Origin: Selenomonas sp. oral taxon 920
Lineage (GTDB): Bacteria > Bacillota > Negativicutes > Selenomonadales > Selenomonadaceae
Length of the DNA stretch: 64,000 bases
NCBI RefSeq assembly: GCF_001717585.1
Contig: NZ_CP017042.1
Coordinates: forward strand, 1,766,501 to 1,830,500
Reading direction: 5' to 3'
The notes beneath the pieces are model-generated. The model was not told the DNA's origin and ran no database searches. It worked only from the letters and a program-made list of their open reading frames with translations. Positions 25,104 to 33,705 of the stretch are shown piece by piece; the stretch's first letter is position 1, and the number at the start of each line of letters is the position of its first letter. Position numbers and translations under genes: made by a program.

Positions 25104-25132
25104 ATTATAACGAAAAGTGCCGCCTAAGACAA
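25104..25132 (-). promoter_or_regulatory. Sigma-A promoter of cheY-fliO-P-Q-R-flhB
   Basis: TTGTCT (25127-25132), a 17-base spacer and a perfect TATAAT (25104-25109), in the 152-base gap between fliY and cheY. Confidence 0.75.
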
Positions 25133-25162
25133 GGATTTTCTGCACCAGTCCCAAACCTTCCG

Positions 25163-26383
25163 TTACTGGAGACGTGCAGCGCGCTCCAGCGGGCTGACGA
25201 TCTCCGTAATGCGGACGCCGAAGTTCTCGTCAATGACAACAACCTCGCCCTTTGCCAAATACTTGCCGTTGACCATGATGTCAACAGGCTCTCCGGCGAG
25301 TTTATCCAGCTCGACGATCGATCCCTTCGTCAGGTCAAGAATGTCCTTGATGGACTTTTTGGTCCGCCCGAGTTCGACATTGACCTGAAGCGGCACATCG
25401 AGAATGAGGCCAATATTGGCGTCGTTCACCTGTACCGGCGTTGAACTGAGCGGAGTGAACTGCGCCGACTGTACCGGCACATTGGATGCTACATGTGGCT
25501 GCATAGGTGGTGCTCCATATCCATAATTTGCAGGTGCAGCAGCTGCTGGTGCCGCAGGTGCCGGGGCCGCAGCAGGAGCTGCAGGCGGCGGTGCGGATGC
25601 TGCCGCAACGGCTTCTTCCTCGTTGTCGACATCCGGCTGCTGATTCATCAATGCATCGACCATGTCCTTCGCGACATCGACCGGCAGGAGCTGCATGATC
25701 TCACTGTCAATGAGACCGTCCACCTCCATACGGAAGGATGCCTGAATAATCGGGTCAACCTTGTCCAGCAGCTTGGATACCACTTCCTCCGTCGCAAGGT
25801 CAACAAGTGTGACCACGGGAGGAGTAATGTCCACCTTCTTATTAAACATCGATGAGAGTGAGGTTGCAACACTGCCCATCATCTGGTTCATACATTCACT
25901 GACCGCGCTCATGTGGAGCTCGCTCAGTTCCTGATCAGGATTTGTACCGTCATTGCCCATCATCAAATCGGCAATGATCGCAGCATCCTTCGCCTGGATG
26001 CAGAGGACGTTGTTGCCCTCGATTCCGATGCTGTACCCAACCTCGACGACGAGGAAGGGGACGGGATATTTTTCCTTCAGCTGCCGCAGGTTGGATACCG
26101 AAACCGTCGGCGTTGTGATCGACACCTTGCGTCCGAGAAGGACGGAGAGCGTCGTTGCAGCACCGCCCATCGAAATGTTGCCGATCTCCCCGAGCGCGTC
26201 GCGCTCCAGATCTGTAATGTCGGCATCGCCGTCATCGCTGGGAGACGCGTCAGCCGCAGGCGCGGCATCATCCGCAGACGAAGCGTCATCCGTGGGCGCA
26301 GCATCATCGGCAGGTGTATCGTCGCCGCTCGCTCCGCCGTTCAGGAGGGCATCGATCTCCTCCTGCGAGATCATTTCATCACT
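25163..26383 (-). CDS. fliY: Flagellar switch phosphatase FliY (FliN/CheC fusion)
   Basis: A 406-aa switch protein that also hydrolyses CheY-P. The N-terminus SQEEIDALLNGG is the CheY-P-binding peptide shared with FliM. A long Asp/Ala-rich linker follows (about 18-55), then a CheC-like domain with two Glu-x-x-Asn sites (DALGEIGNISMGGAATTLS and VSECMNQMMGSVATSLSS). After an Ala/Pro linker comes the C-terminal FliN/SpoA domain (LDVPLQVNVELGRTKKSIKD). Two upstream options exist; an ATG at 26398 directly abuts AAGGAG, so the ATG at 26383, overlapping the fliM stop, is preferred. Confidence 0.94.
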   Translation of the reverse strand, partial: SDEMISQEEIDALLNGGASGDDTPADDAAPTDDASSADDAAPAADASPSDDGDADITDLERDALGEIGNISMGGAATTLSVLLGRKVSITTPTVSVSNLRQLKEKYPVPFLVVEVGYSIGIEGNNVLCIQAKDAAIIADLMMGNDGTNPDQELSELHMSAVSECMNQMMGSVATSLSSMFNKKVDITPPVVTLVDLATEEVVSKLLDKVDPIIQASFRMEVDGLIDSEIMQLLPVDVAKDMVDALMNQQPDVDNEEEAVAAASAPPPAAPAAAPAPAAPAAAAPANYGYGAPPMQPHVASNVPVQSAQFTPLSSTPVQVNDANIGLILDVPLQVNVELGRTKKSIKDILDLTKGSIVELDKLAGEPVDIMVNGKYLAKGEVVVIDENFGVRITEIVSPLERAARLQ

Positions 26384-27380
26384 CATTCGCGTCGTCATCT
26401 CCTTCTATAATGCCGGATATTTGCACAGCCATACGTTTTCCGGCGGTACCGGGACGCGCGCGGAACTTTGCATTCGAACCAACATAGCAGACAAGCTCGT
26501 CCTTCGCAAGTGTATCGAGCTGCAGTACATCGCCGAAACCGAGCGTGAGGAACTCATGGATCGATATATTAACCGACCCCAGTTCCACCGCAAACGATAC
26601 GCGTGTGCGTTCAATTTTACGCTGGAGTTCCGCCACCTGCTCCGGCGAGCTCTCCTTCTCAGCAGAAGCTGCCACCCAGAACGACGTGGTGAGTTTCGAC
26701 ATAACCGGCTCAAGCACCAGATAGGGGATGCAGATGTTCATCATCCCGTCGACATCGCCAATCTTCATATGGATCGTGATGAGAACAACCATATCACTGG
26801 GCGGAACAAGCTGCGCAAACTGCGGGTTCGTTTCCATCGTCTCAAAGTTCGGACGGAACTCGATCACGTTGCTCCACGCTTCCCTGAAATAATTGGTGAC
26901 CGTATCAATGAAGCGACGCATAACCGCTGTCTCGATATCCGTCAGCGCCCGCGACTTGACGCCGGGTTTTCCCTCCCCGCCAAAGACGCGGTCGATGTAG
27001 GCAAATGCCAGATCTGTACCGATCTCCATGACAATATTGCCCTTGAGCGGCGGCAATCCGAGGATGCCGATGACCGACGGATTCCCCATCGACTGAACGA
27101 ATTCCTGATAGGTCATCTGCTCGACCGACACCACCTCGATGTCGACCATAGTGCGCAGACTTGCCGAGAGATACGTATTTACGAGACGCGAAAAGCTCTC
27201 ATGGAGCATGAAGAGCGTGCGGATCTGATCCTTGGAGAATCTATCCGGCCGCTTGAAGTCATAGTTCTTGACCTTGCGCTCCTCTTCTTCCGCCTTGACT
27301 TCCTCGGCGGAAACCGAGCCATCCGAAAGCGCTGAGAGCAGCTTATCTATTTCGGATTGAGACAGTACGTCCTCAGCCAA
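26379..27380 (-). CDS. fliM: Flagellar motor switch protein FliM
   Basis: A 333-aa C-ring protein. It has the N-terminal CheY-P-binding peptide LSQSEIDKLLSAL, a central CheC-like domain (from about 45, KRPDRFSKDQIRTLFMLHES) and a C-terminal SpoA/FliN-like domain (SVNISIHEFLTLGFGDVLQL). The start is a TTG with GGGGGA about 6 bases upstream. It lies between fliL and fliY with short gaps. Confidence 0.95.
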   Translation of the reverse strand: MAEDVLSQSEIDKLLSALSDGSVSAEEVKAEEEERKVKNYDFKRPDRFSKDQIRTLFMLHESFSRLVNTYLSASLRTMVDIEVVSVEQMTYQEFVQSMGNPSVIGILGLPPLKGNIVMEIGTDLAFAYIDRVFGGEGKPGVKSRALTDIETAVMRRFIDTVTNYFREAWSNVIEFRPNFETMETNPQFAQLVPPSDMVVLITIHMKIGDVDGMMNICIPYLVLEPVMSKLTTSFWVAASAEKESSPEQVAELQRKIERTRVSFAVELGSVNISIHEFLTLGFGDVLQLDTLAKDELVCYVGSNAKFRARPGTAGKRMAVQISGIIEGDDDANE

Positions 27381-27419
27381 GACTCTTCCCCCTTCCCATT
27401 GTGCAGTGCTTCATGTTAC

Positions 27420-27941
27420 TTACTGCAGCAGGAAGCTCGTGATGTAAACATCATAAACAGAGCCTTGTCCCAGGCGCTCGTTGAGCGCATCCTTCAGCTG
27501 CTTCTTGAGTGCATCCTGCTTGGACGCGTCGAACTCCTCGAGCGGTGCCGCACGCAGGAACTGCATCGTCGTATCGAGGATCTTCGTCTCTGCGACCGAA
27601 CCGACCTTGCCGTCCACGACATTGTCCGACTTGCCGGGGTTCAGTTCGAGGACAATGCCCGCCTTCAGGAACTTCCCGGAACGTCCGCCGCCAACATTGA
27701 CGAGAATGCCCTCCTTGGGGTCACCAAGCTTGTAGAACACCCCTGGGTCATGATTCGACTTGCTCCCGCCTCCGTCGTCCGAATGCGACGTCGACTCTGC
27801 CTGCGAGAAGATGTAGTACGAGATGCCGCCGGCTGCCGCCACTGCAACAAGTACTGCCACGATGACCACAACGATCATCATGAGCATGGGTGATTTCTGC
27901 TTTGGCTGTTCTACTGCCTGTTCTTCCTTTTCCTCCGCCAT
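27420..27941 (-). CDS. fliL: Flagellar basal-body protein FliL
   Basis: A 173-aa single-span membrane protein that supports stator function. It has a short charged cytoplasmic start, a helix (LMMIVVVIVAVLVAVAAAGG) and a periplasmic FliL domain ending in RLGQGSVYDVYITSFLLQ. GGGAGGG lies 8 bases before the ATG. It is the first gene after a sigma-A promoter and has a structured leader of about 85 bases. Confidence 0.92.
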   Translation of the reverse strand: MAEEKEEQAVEQPKQKSPMLMMIVVVIVAVLVAVAAAGGISYYIFSQAESTSHSDDGGGSKSNHDPGVFYKLGDPKEGILVNVGGGRSGKFLKAGIVLELNPGKSDNVVDGKVGSVAETKILDTTMQFLRAAPLEEFDASKQDALKKQLKDALNERLGQGSVYDVYITSFLLQ

Positions 27942-28011
27942 GAGTTACTCCCTCCCTAAAAATGACCACGAAGCCGCAGGGGCTCCACACCCGGGCACTC
28001 CCTTGCCACGT

Positions 28012-28060
28012 AGAGGAACGCTGTTCCCCTCATTATACCAAAGGAATGGAAATTCGCCAA
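28012..28060 (-). promoter_or_regulatory. Sigma-A promoter and 5' hairpin of fliL-fliM-fliY
   Basis: TTGGCG (28055-28060), a 17-base spacer and TATAAT (28032-28037). The transcript would begin near 28026 with GGAAC-AGC-GTTCC, a 5-bp hairpin at its very 5' end (28012-28031 region). The rest of the leader (27942-28010) can form further stems, one followed by ATTTTTA. Confidence 0.65.
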
Positions 28061-28261
28061 CTAATTTTGATGAAGTGCACGACGATACTTAATTGTGCGC
28101 CGCACAATTTCCTCCATCGACTCCTCGACGATCAGCTTTTTTCCGTTGGTAAGTGTTACCACGGTATCCGGCGTTTCCTCAATACTCTCAATGATCTCTG
28201 CGTTGAGGACAAACTCTCCCTTTTGGTTCGTCTTGGAGTTGAACTTCGTCAGCATGATCAT
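28061..28261 (-). CDS. flbD: Flagellar FlbD-family protein
   Basis: A 66-aa protein matching the small FlbD (YlzI) family found between flgE and fliL or motA in Firmicute flagellar operons. The hallmark is NAEIIESIEETPDTVVTLTN followed by GKKLIVEE. The frame opens 60 bases earlier, but GGAGGG sits 10 bases before the ATG at 28261, which starts the conserved part (MIMLTKFN). Its usual partner flgE is 18 kb away in this genome. Confidence 0.85.
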   Translation of the reverse strand: MIMLTKFNSKTNQKGEFVLNAEIIESIEETPDTVVTLTNGKKLIVEESMEEIVRRTIKYRRALHQN

Positions 28262-28411
28262 GACAGGCTTTCCCTCCGTTCCCTCTCTCATTTTTTTGCG
28301 CACAGCAAAAACTATACACAAATGATTACCTGATATATTTTCGCCATCATCTTTACTTTTCCTTTTTTTTTGCGGCTATTTTTTCATCATGGCTTAAATT
28401 TTTCACAAAAA

Positions 28412-29143
28412 TTATTCGAGCTGCGCTAAAAAAGCAAGCGACCGCAGGGGGTGTCCGACGAGTTCCTGCACGTGTGCGAGCACGACGGACTCCGCTGCCA
28501 TCAGCGTTCCGCCGCGCAGCTGCAGTGCGGGGGGCTGCTGCCAATCGAGCTGTTCCAGAGCGCGGAGCAGCTGCCGCAGCTCTGCAGAAAACGGTGTGGC
28601 CTCCCCCATGCGGCAGTCCGCACAGAGCACACCGCTCTCGCGTGCGAGGAAAAACGCATCACCCGTGATCTCTGTGCCGCAGTGCAGACAGCGCTCATAG
28701 CTCTGCTGAAGCCCCGCCGCCGCGAGCGTCTGAAGGACGGCGGCGAGTGCTGTCACGCGCGGGTTGCGCGTCTCGAACGCCGTGAGGATCGCCGCGAGTT
28801 TGTGAAAAAAAACCTCATCCGCAACGCCCTCGGGCAGCAGCGCACGGATTACCTCTGCAACAAACGTCGCGTATGCGAGTGCCGTGAGATCAAGCGAGAG
28901 CTTTGCATGGTGCGCACGTACGCTTGCTGTCTTGACCGTCTCAAGACGCGTCCCCTCGGCGAGCTGCAGGTCAGAGTGCACGAACATCTGCATCGCGCCC
29001 GCGAGGGGGCTGCGCGGACGGCGACAGCCGAACGCGGCGGCGCGCAGAAGCCCGCGTTCACGCGTGAAGATCGTCATGACCTTGTCCGCCTCACCCCAAC
29101 TGCGCGTGCCGAGTACGATGCCCTCCGCCGCATAGAGTGCCAT
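28412..29143 (-). CDS. recO: DNA repair protein RecO
   Basis: A 243-aa recombination mediator that loads RecA with RecR. It has an N-terminal OB fold (YAAEGIVLGTRSWGEADKVM), a helical domain and a zinc-binding C4 motif (CLHCG at about residue 154 and CADC at about 176). The ATG follows the DUF502 stop directly, with GGAG six bases upstream. It closes the phoH-ybeY-era operon, a common Firmicute order. The 90 bases between recO and flbD contain no convincing promoter or terminator. Confidence 0.93.
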   Translation of the reverse strand: MALYAAEGIVLGTRSWGEADKVMTIFTRERGLLRAAAFGCRRPRSPLAGAMQMFVHSDLQLAEGTRLETVKTASVRAHHAKLSLDLTALAYATFVAEVIRALLPEGVADEVFFHKLAAILTAFETRNPRVTALAAVLQTLAAAGLQQSYERCLHCGTEITGDAFFLARESGVLCADCRMGEATPFSAELRQLLRALEQLDWQQPPALQLRGGTLMAAESVVLAHVQELVGHPLRSLAFLAQLE

Positions 29144-29848
29144 CTACGTCTCCATCCCCCGCCGCTTCTCGGCAGGCTGAACATCGGCAGAAACCTTTTT
29201 CTGCCGCGGCTTCTTTTTCACCTCGTCAAGAGGCATCACCGCCCCCGCCGTCAGCATATACTGAAGCGCCTCCTCCTTCGGGATGTCGATCGTCACAGCA
29301 TCCTCTTCCCGAACGAGCAGCGTCGTCCCCGAGGTCATGTTGAGACTCCACGGGACAAAAACACAGACATAGCCGCCGCCCATCGCCTCTTGAAAGCGCG
29401 GCGGCAGATCCGCCATCACAAAGCCGAGCGCACGCCCGCCCTGATAGGGTATATGGACGACGCCCTTGAAGTTGCTGCTCGAGTCGAGCACCGCCTCCGA
29501 GAGACGCTTGACGCTCGTGTAGATAAACTTCACGAACGGAATCGTCCCGATCAGCGTCTCGCCGAGCGAGATGATCTTTGCGAGTGCCCAGTTTGTCGAT
29601 GCCCAGCCGACAGCGTAGATCACGAGGACGAGCGTGATGATGCCCATGCCGGGGAAATAAAAGGGCAGATACTGCCCGAGCACCCCTTCGGTAAACCGCA
29701 GCGTCCACTCGATAACGAGCAGCGTGATGATGACGGGCACGAGGACGAGCAGCCCATTGACAAAGCGGCGTGACATACGATTAAGCTCACGCTGATACGC
29801 CCGATCAAATGTCGGTGTCATGACCGCTGTTTCTTCAATCGGTTTCAT
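29144..29848 (-). CDS. DUF502-family membrane protein
   Basis: A 234-aa inner-membrane protein of the DUF502 family. There are two predicted helices (about 27-47 NGLLVLVPVIITLLVIEWTL and 68-88 MGIITLVLVIYAVGWASTNW), then a soluble domain with the family pattern KQIYTSVKR-like IPFVKFIYTSVKRLSEAVL and VFVPWSLNMTSGTTLLV. Function is unknown; plant homologues (COV) affect patterning. The start is taken at the ATG overlapping the end of era (GGGAG 10 bases upstream); a second ATG lies nine codons later. Translation is probably coupled to era. Confidence 0.85.
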   Translation of the reverse strand: MKPIEETAVMTPTFDRAYQRELNRMSRRFVNGLLVLVPVIITLLVIEWTLRFTEGVLGQYLPFYFPGMGIITLVLVIYAVGWASTNWALAKIISLGETLIGTIPFVKFIYTSVKRLSEAVLDSSSNFKGVVHIPYQGGRALGFVMADLPPRFQEAMGGGYVCVFVPWSLNMTSGTTLLVREEDAVTIDIPKEEALQYMLTAGAVMPLDEVKKKPRQKKVSADVQPAEKRRGMET

Positions 29849-30731
29849 AGAACCCAAACTCCCGCAGGGCAGTTGCCCGATTACGCCAATCCTTGCGTGT
29901 CTTGACCCAGAGGTCGAGGTAGACCTTTGACCCGAGCAGTGTCTCCACATCGGTACGCGCCTGTGCGCCGATTGTCCGCAGGAGCGCACCTTTTGTGCCG
30001 ATGACAATTCCCTTCTGCGACTCACGTTCGACATAGATCACAGCACGGATGTAGACATCGCCCTTCGGTCGTGTCGTCATCTCCTCGATGTCGACGGCGA
30101 CGGCGTGCGGGATCTCGTCCCGCGTCAGTGTGAGCACCTTCTCGCGCACGAGCTCGGCGACGATGAGGCGCTCCGGCTGATCCGTCACCATGTCGGCGGG
30201 ATAGTACTGCGGCCCCTCAGGCAGATGTGCTTTGATCTCCGCAAGGAGCCCGTCCAGATTCTCCCCCTCGCGTGCGGAGATCGGTACAATGCCTGCAAAG
30301 TTGTACGCCTTCGCGTAGTTTGCAATGATCGGCAGTGTCTGCGCACGCGGGATACAGTCCACCTTGTTCACCGCGAGCAGGACGGGCACGCGGACATTTG
30401 CGAGCTGTTTCAGAATGTACTGCTCGCCCGCCCCCATCTTCTCGGTTGCGTCCACGACAAAGACGACGACATCGACACCGTGGAGTGCTCCCTCCGTCGC
30501 CTTCGCCATGTAGTCGCCGAGCTTGTGCTTCGGTTTGTGCACGCCCGGCGTATCGAGGAAGATGATCTGTGCATCCTCCTCCGTTAGAATGCAGAGAATG
30601 CGGCTGCGCGTCGTCTGCGGCTTGTCGCTCATAATGGCGATCTTCTGGCCGATGAGCGCGTTGATCAGGGTGGACTTGCCGACATTCGGCCGCCCGATCA
30701 CGGCGGCAAACCCGGATTTATGCGTACTCAT
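29835..30731 (-). CDS. era: Ribosome-assembly GTPase Era
   Basis: A 298-aa GTPase for 30S maturation. The G domain has GRPNVGKS (residues 13-20), the switch segment [20 protein letters not shown] and NKVD. The C-terminal KH domain contains the GxxG-type [11 protein letters not shown]. The ATG overlaps the ybeY stop (ATGA). Confidence 0.97.
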   Translation of the reverse strand: MSTHKSGFAAVIGRPNVGKSTLINALIGQKIAIMSDKPQTTRSRILCILTEEDAQIIFLDTPGVHKPKHKLGDYMAKATEGALHGVDVVVFVVDATEKMGAGEQYILKQLANVRVPVLLAVNKVDCIPRAQTLPIIANYAKAYNFAGIVPISAREGENLDGLLAEIKAHLPEGPQYYPADMVTDQPERLIVAELVREKVLTLTRDEIPHAVAVDIEEMTTRPKGDVYIRAVIYVERESQKGIVIGTKGALLRTIGAQARTDVETLLGSKVYLDLWVKTRKDWRNRATALREFGFYETD

Positions 30732-31189
30732 CGTGCGATCCCCAACTCCTCCATCACGCGCCGCTGTTCCTCTTCCATCTCCAATCGCTCCTCCTCCTCC
30801 ATGTGGTCATATCCGAGGAGGTGCAGCATGCCGTGCACCGTGAGAAAGGAGAGTTCCCGCAGTTCTGTGTGTCCGTACTCCTCCGCCTGCGCCTGTGCAC
30901 GCTCGAGCGAGATCACAAGATCGCCCAAGACCTCATGATCCTCCCCGCCGACAATCTCCGGTTCCTCACTCTCTGTGAGGGCAAAGGAAAGGACGTCTGT
31001 CGGGCGGTCAATGCCGCGGTATTCACGGTTGAGCGCATGGATATGCGCATCGTCCGTCAGCGTCACGCTGACCTCGGCATCCTCCGCCCCGTAGAGCCGC
31101 CCGACCGTAAGAACGGAACGGCGTACGGCCTCCGTCTGTTCTGCCGTCACAGGAAGCACCTCCGGCTCCCTCCGTATCTCAATCTCCAT
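30728..31189 (-). CDS. ybeY: Endoribonuclease YbeY
   Basis: A 153-aa metal-dependent RNase acting in 16S rRNA maturation and ribosome quality control. The zinc motif is [11 protein letters not shown], preceded by the conserved [20 protein letters not shown]. The frame opens earlier inside phoH, but the ATG at 31189 begins the conserved part and overlaps the phoH stop by 11 bases, typical for this gene pair. Confidence 0.95.
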   Translation of the reverse strand: MEIEIRREPEVLPVTAEQTEAVRRSVLTVGRLYGAEDAEVSVTLTDDAHIHALNREYRGIDRPTDVLSFALTESEEPEIVGGEDHEVLGDLVISLERAQAQAEEYGHTELRELSFLTVHGMLHLLGYDHMEEEERLEMEEEQRRVMEELGIAR

Positions 31190-32159
31190 GCGCGTGCCCC
31201 CGCTTTTTCTCCCATGCTCCATATGCCTCGACAATGCGCGTCACAACTTCGTGACGGATGATGTCCACAGGTTCGAGCCGTACGATGCCGACGCCCCTCA
31301 CCCCTTTTAGGATCTGACACGCCTGCTTCAGCCCCGACACCGTACCGTGCGGCAGATCGACCTGCTCGAGGTCGCCCGTCACGACCATGCGGGAGCCGAA
31401 TCCGAGGCGCGTGAGAAACATCTTCATCTGCGCGCCCGTCGTGTTCTGTGCCTCGTCGAGAATGATGAACGCATCTTCGAGCGTACGCCCGCGGATGTAG
31501 GCGAGCGGGGCCACCTCGATCAGCTGTCGGCTCATCATCTTCTGATAGGCTTCAGCGCCGAGGATATCCTGCAGGGCATCATAGAGCGGACGCAGATAGG
31601 GGTTGATCTTCTCCGTGAGGTCGCCCGGGAGAAAGCCCAGATGCTCCCCTGCCTCCACGGCGGGCCGCGTGAGGATGATACGGCTCACCTCGCGGTTGCG
31701 GAGTGCTGCGACCGCCATCACAACAGCGAGATAGGTCTTGCCCGTACCTGCAGGGCCGACGCCCAGCGTCACGGCATTCCTGCGGATCTTCGCGAGGTAG
31801 TCGCGCTGACCAAGCGTCTTTGCGCGCACCTCCTTGCCCTTCGCCGTCACGAGCAGCACCTCGGCAAAGAGTGCGTGCAGTTCCTCGGCGCGTCCTGCGC
31901 GCACGAGCTGTGCGCCGTAGCGCACCTCGTGCGTCGTCAGCTTCGCGCCCTGCCGCTGATAGAAGAGAAGTTCCTGCACGAGCACGCGCACGGCGGCAAT
32001 CTCCTCCGCCGCCCCTGTGACTGCAAGCGTCGTACCGCGGCTCACCATGCGGCAGGAAAAGACCTCCTGCATACATTGGAGCAGCGTGTCGCGCTCCCCA
32101 AGAATCGCATACGCCTCCTGCTGATCGCGAAATTCAATTGTGTCCGTCGTCTCCTGCAA
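31179..32159 (-). CDS. PhoH-like ATPase
   Basis: A 326-aa PhoH/YbeZ-type protein with an N-terminal KH-like region and an ATPase domain. Walker A is [13 protein letters not shown], Walker B is [12 protein letters not shown], and the sensor region is [12 protein letters not shown]. It probably works with YbeY and Era in rRNA metabolism. The frame opens at a TTG at 32177, but GGGAGG lies 7 bases before the TTG at 32159, so that TTG is chosen. Confidence 0.93.
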   Translation of the reverse strand: MQETTDTIEFRDQQEAYAILGERDTLLQCMQEVFSCRMVSRGTTLAVTGAAEEIAAVRVLVQELLFYQRQGAKLTTHEVRYGAQLVRAGRAEELHALFAEVLLVTAKGKEVRAKTLGQRDYLAKIRRNAVTLGVGPAGTGKTYLAVVMAVAALRNREVSRIILTRPAVEAGEHLGFLPGDLTEKINPYLRPLYDALQDILGAEAYQKMMSRQLIEVAPLAYIRGRTLEDAFIILDEAQNTTGAQMKMFLTRLGFGSRMVVTGDLEQVDLPHGTVSGLKQACQILKGVRGVGIVRLEPVDIIRHEVVTRIVEAYGAWEKKRGHAHGD

Positions 32160-32173
32160 GAACAAACCTCCCG

Positions 32174-32803
32174 TCAAATAAAATATTCAATCGTATCGTC
32201 CGCCGTCTTTCGCGTCCGCTCATCAAAGAGCAGTACCGCCTCGCGGCTGTCCACCGCACCAAACGCATAGAGTTCCTGCGCAGTGCGGTTGAAGCAGTCA
32301 AACGGCACAATGCGGTTGTAGCGGTGCGGGTGCGCACACGTCACCTCTACCCCCGCGCGGACGAATTCCGGTTCTGCCTCTGCGAGATAGTAGGGATCAA
32401 AAAGATAGATACGGTCTTTCGATGCCCCCGTCAGGAGCGCATAGTGCTCGACCTCGTAGAAGAGCCGCACGACTGCGACACCGCCGCGCACGAGTGCGTC
32501 ATTGATGTAGCTGTGCGCGCCGATGTGCACTGCGTGCCCCGAGATATACTGACAGACGAGCGGAAACTTGGTCGCGCGCGAAAAGCCCTCGAGCCAGTTT
32601 GCAAGATACATCATCGCCATCCGCGAGGTTCCCGCCTTACACGCCGTCCCGTCCATACCGTAACAGTCAAGTGTGTAGAGCATGACGCTGCGGATGATCT
32701 CGGGCGGCACCTCTCTGCGCGGGAAGAGATAGCTCACCGCGTTCAGCAGCGCCGTCGGTCCGCAGTCGTACTCCGACATCTGGTAGCGCAGCGGTATCTT
32801 CAT
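32174..32803 (-). CDS. C39-like cysteine peptidase-fold protein
   Basis: A 209-aa protein with the C39 papain-like pattern. The Cys motif near the N-terminus is QMSEYDCGPTALLNAVSYLF, a His occurs in YEVEHYALLTGASKD, and an Asp follows in RIYLFDPYYLAE. There is no signal peptide and no ABC transporter domain, so it differs from bacteriocin-processing C39 exporters. It could be a peptidase, an amidase-like enzyme or an inactive fold. The ATG overlaps the stop of the EamA transporter gene (ATGA), and the gene ends close to the phoH start. Confidence 0.75.
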   Translation of the reverse strand: MKIPLRYQMSEYDCGPTALLNAVSYLFPRREVPPEIIRSVMLYTLDCYGMDGTACKAGTSRMAMMYLANWLEGFSRATKFPLVCQYISGHAVHIGAHSYINDALVRGGVAVVRLFYEVEHYALLTGASKDRIYLFDPYYLAEAEPEFVRAGVEVTCAHPHRYNRIVPFDCFNRTAQELYAFGAVDSREAVLLFDERTRKTADDTIEYFI

Positions 32804-33705
32804 GTCCGTCCCCATTTCCGCAGCAGATTTGGTATCAGAATCGCCATAATGACAAGCACAACTCCTACAATCTGCATTATGACAAAATGCGCATCAAAAA
32901 TCAGCCATGCAAAGAGCACGCTTGCCACCGGCTCGATTGTTGCCGTGATCGCCGTCTCCTCGGGACTCAGCCAGCGCAGTCCCGCATTAAATGCAAAAAA
33001 AGCAAGCACCGTCCCGAGCACAATGATAACGAAGAGGTCGAACCACGTCGTCGCGGTGAAGAACGTTCCAGCCGCAAAAATCCCCTGCGTCAGGGGCAGG
33101 AGAGAAATCCCGCCGATCAGCATGCAGACGGCGAGAAGAAAGAAACGGTCAAAGAGCCGCAGAAGATGCACGGGATAGACCATCGCAAAGGCAAAAGTCA
33201 TTGCCGAGATGAGACTCCACACGATGCACGCGACCGGCACGGAAAGCCGCTCAATGCTGCCGCCCGTCACGAGGAGGAAGATCCCCGCCACAGCGGCAAT
33301 CACCGTCCCTGCCTCCACCAGCGTCGGCAGGCGGCGATGGCGCAGCGCCAGATAGAGGATCAGGAGGACGGGGCTCGTATAGGTGATAACCGTCGTCGCC
33401 GCTGCATCCCCCGCCGCAATCCCCATGAAATAGGAGAACTGAACGAACATGATGCCGAGTACGCCGAAGATGGCGAGCGGTACAAGGAGGCGCGGCGAAC
33501 GCCGCACGAGGCGGACACCGCGCCTGAGCCCTCCGCTCCACCACGCAAGCAGGAAAAAGAGACCGCTCGAGAGGAAGAGCCGTACCTGCGTCAGTTCGAG
33601 CGGCGTATGCGCAGACTGCGTGTAGAAATGCTGCGCCGCGATGCCGCTCGCCGCCCATGCAATGCCCGCGACAAGGACGAGCAGGATCGCCGAAAGGTGC
33701 GGCAT
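32800..33705 (-). CDS. EamA/DMT-family transporter
   Basis: A 301-aa inner-membrane transporter with ten predicted helices in two EamA repeats (first about 8-130, second about 150-290). Conserved features include GIAWAASGIAAQHF and the second-half segment GLRWLSPEETAITATIEPVA. Substrate unknown; the family exports amino acids, purines or other metabolites. The ATG overlaps the glmM stop (TAATG), with GGGAGAGG four bases upstream. Confidence 0.88.
   Translation of the reverse strand: MPHLSAILLVLVAGIAWAASGIAAQHFYTQSAHTPLELTQVRLFLSSGLFFLLAWWSGGLRRGVRLVRRSPRLLVPLAIFGVLGIMFVQFSYFMGIAAGDAAATTVITYTSPVLLILYLALRHRRLPTLVEAGTVIAAVAGIFLLVTGGSIERLSVPVACIVWSLISAMTFAFAMVYPVHLLRLFDRFFLLAVCMLIGGISLLPLTQGIFAAGTFFTATTWFDLFVIIVLGTVLAFFAFNAGLRWLSPEETAITATIEPVASVLFAWLIFDAHFVIMQIVGVVLVIMAILIPNLLRKWGRT

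Noticed and set aside
28451-29773. A 440-codon plus-strand open frame across recO and DUF502
   Set aside because: It spans two well-supported genes on the other strand and has no start context.
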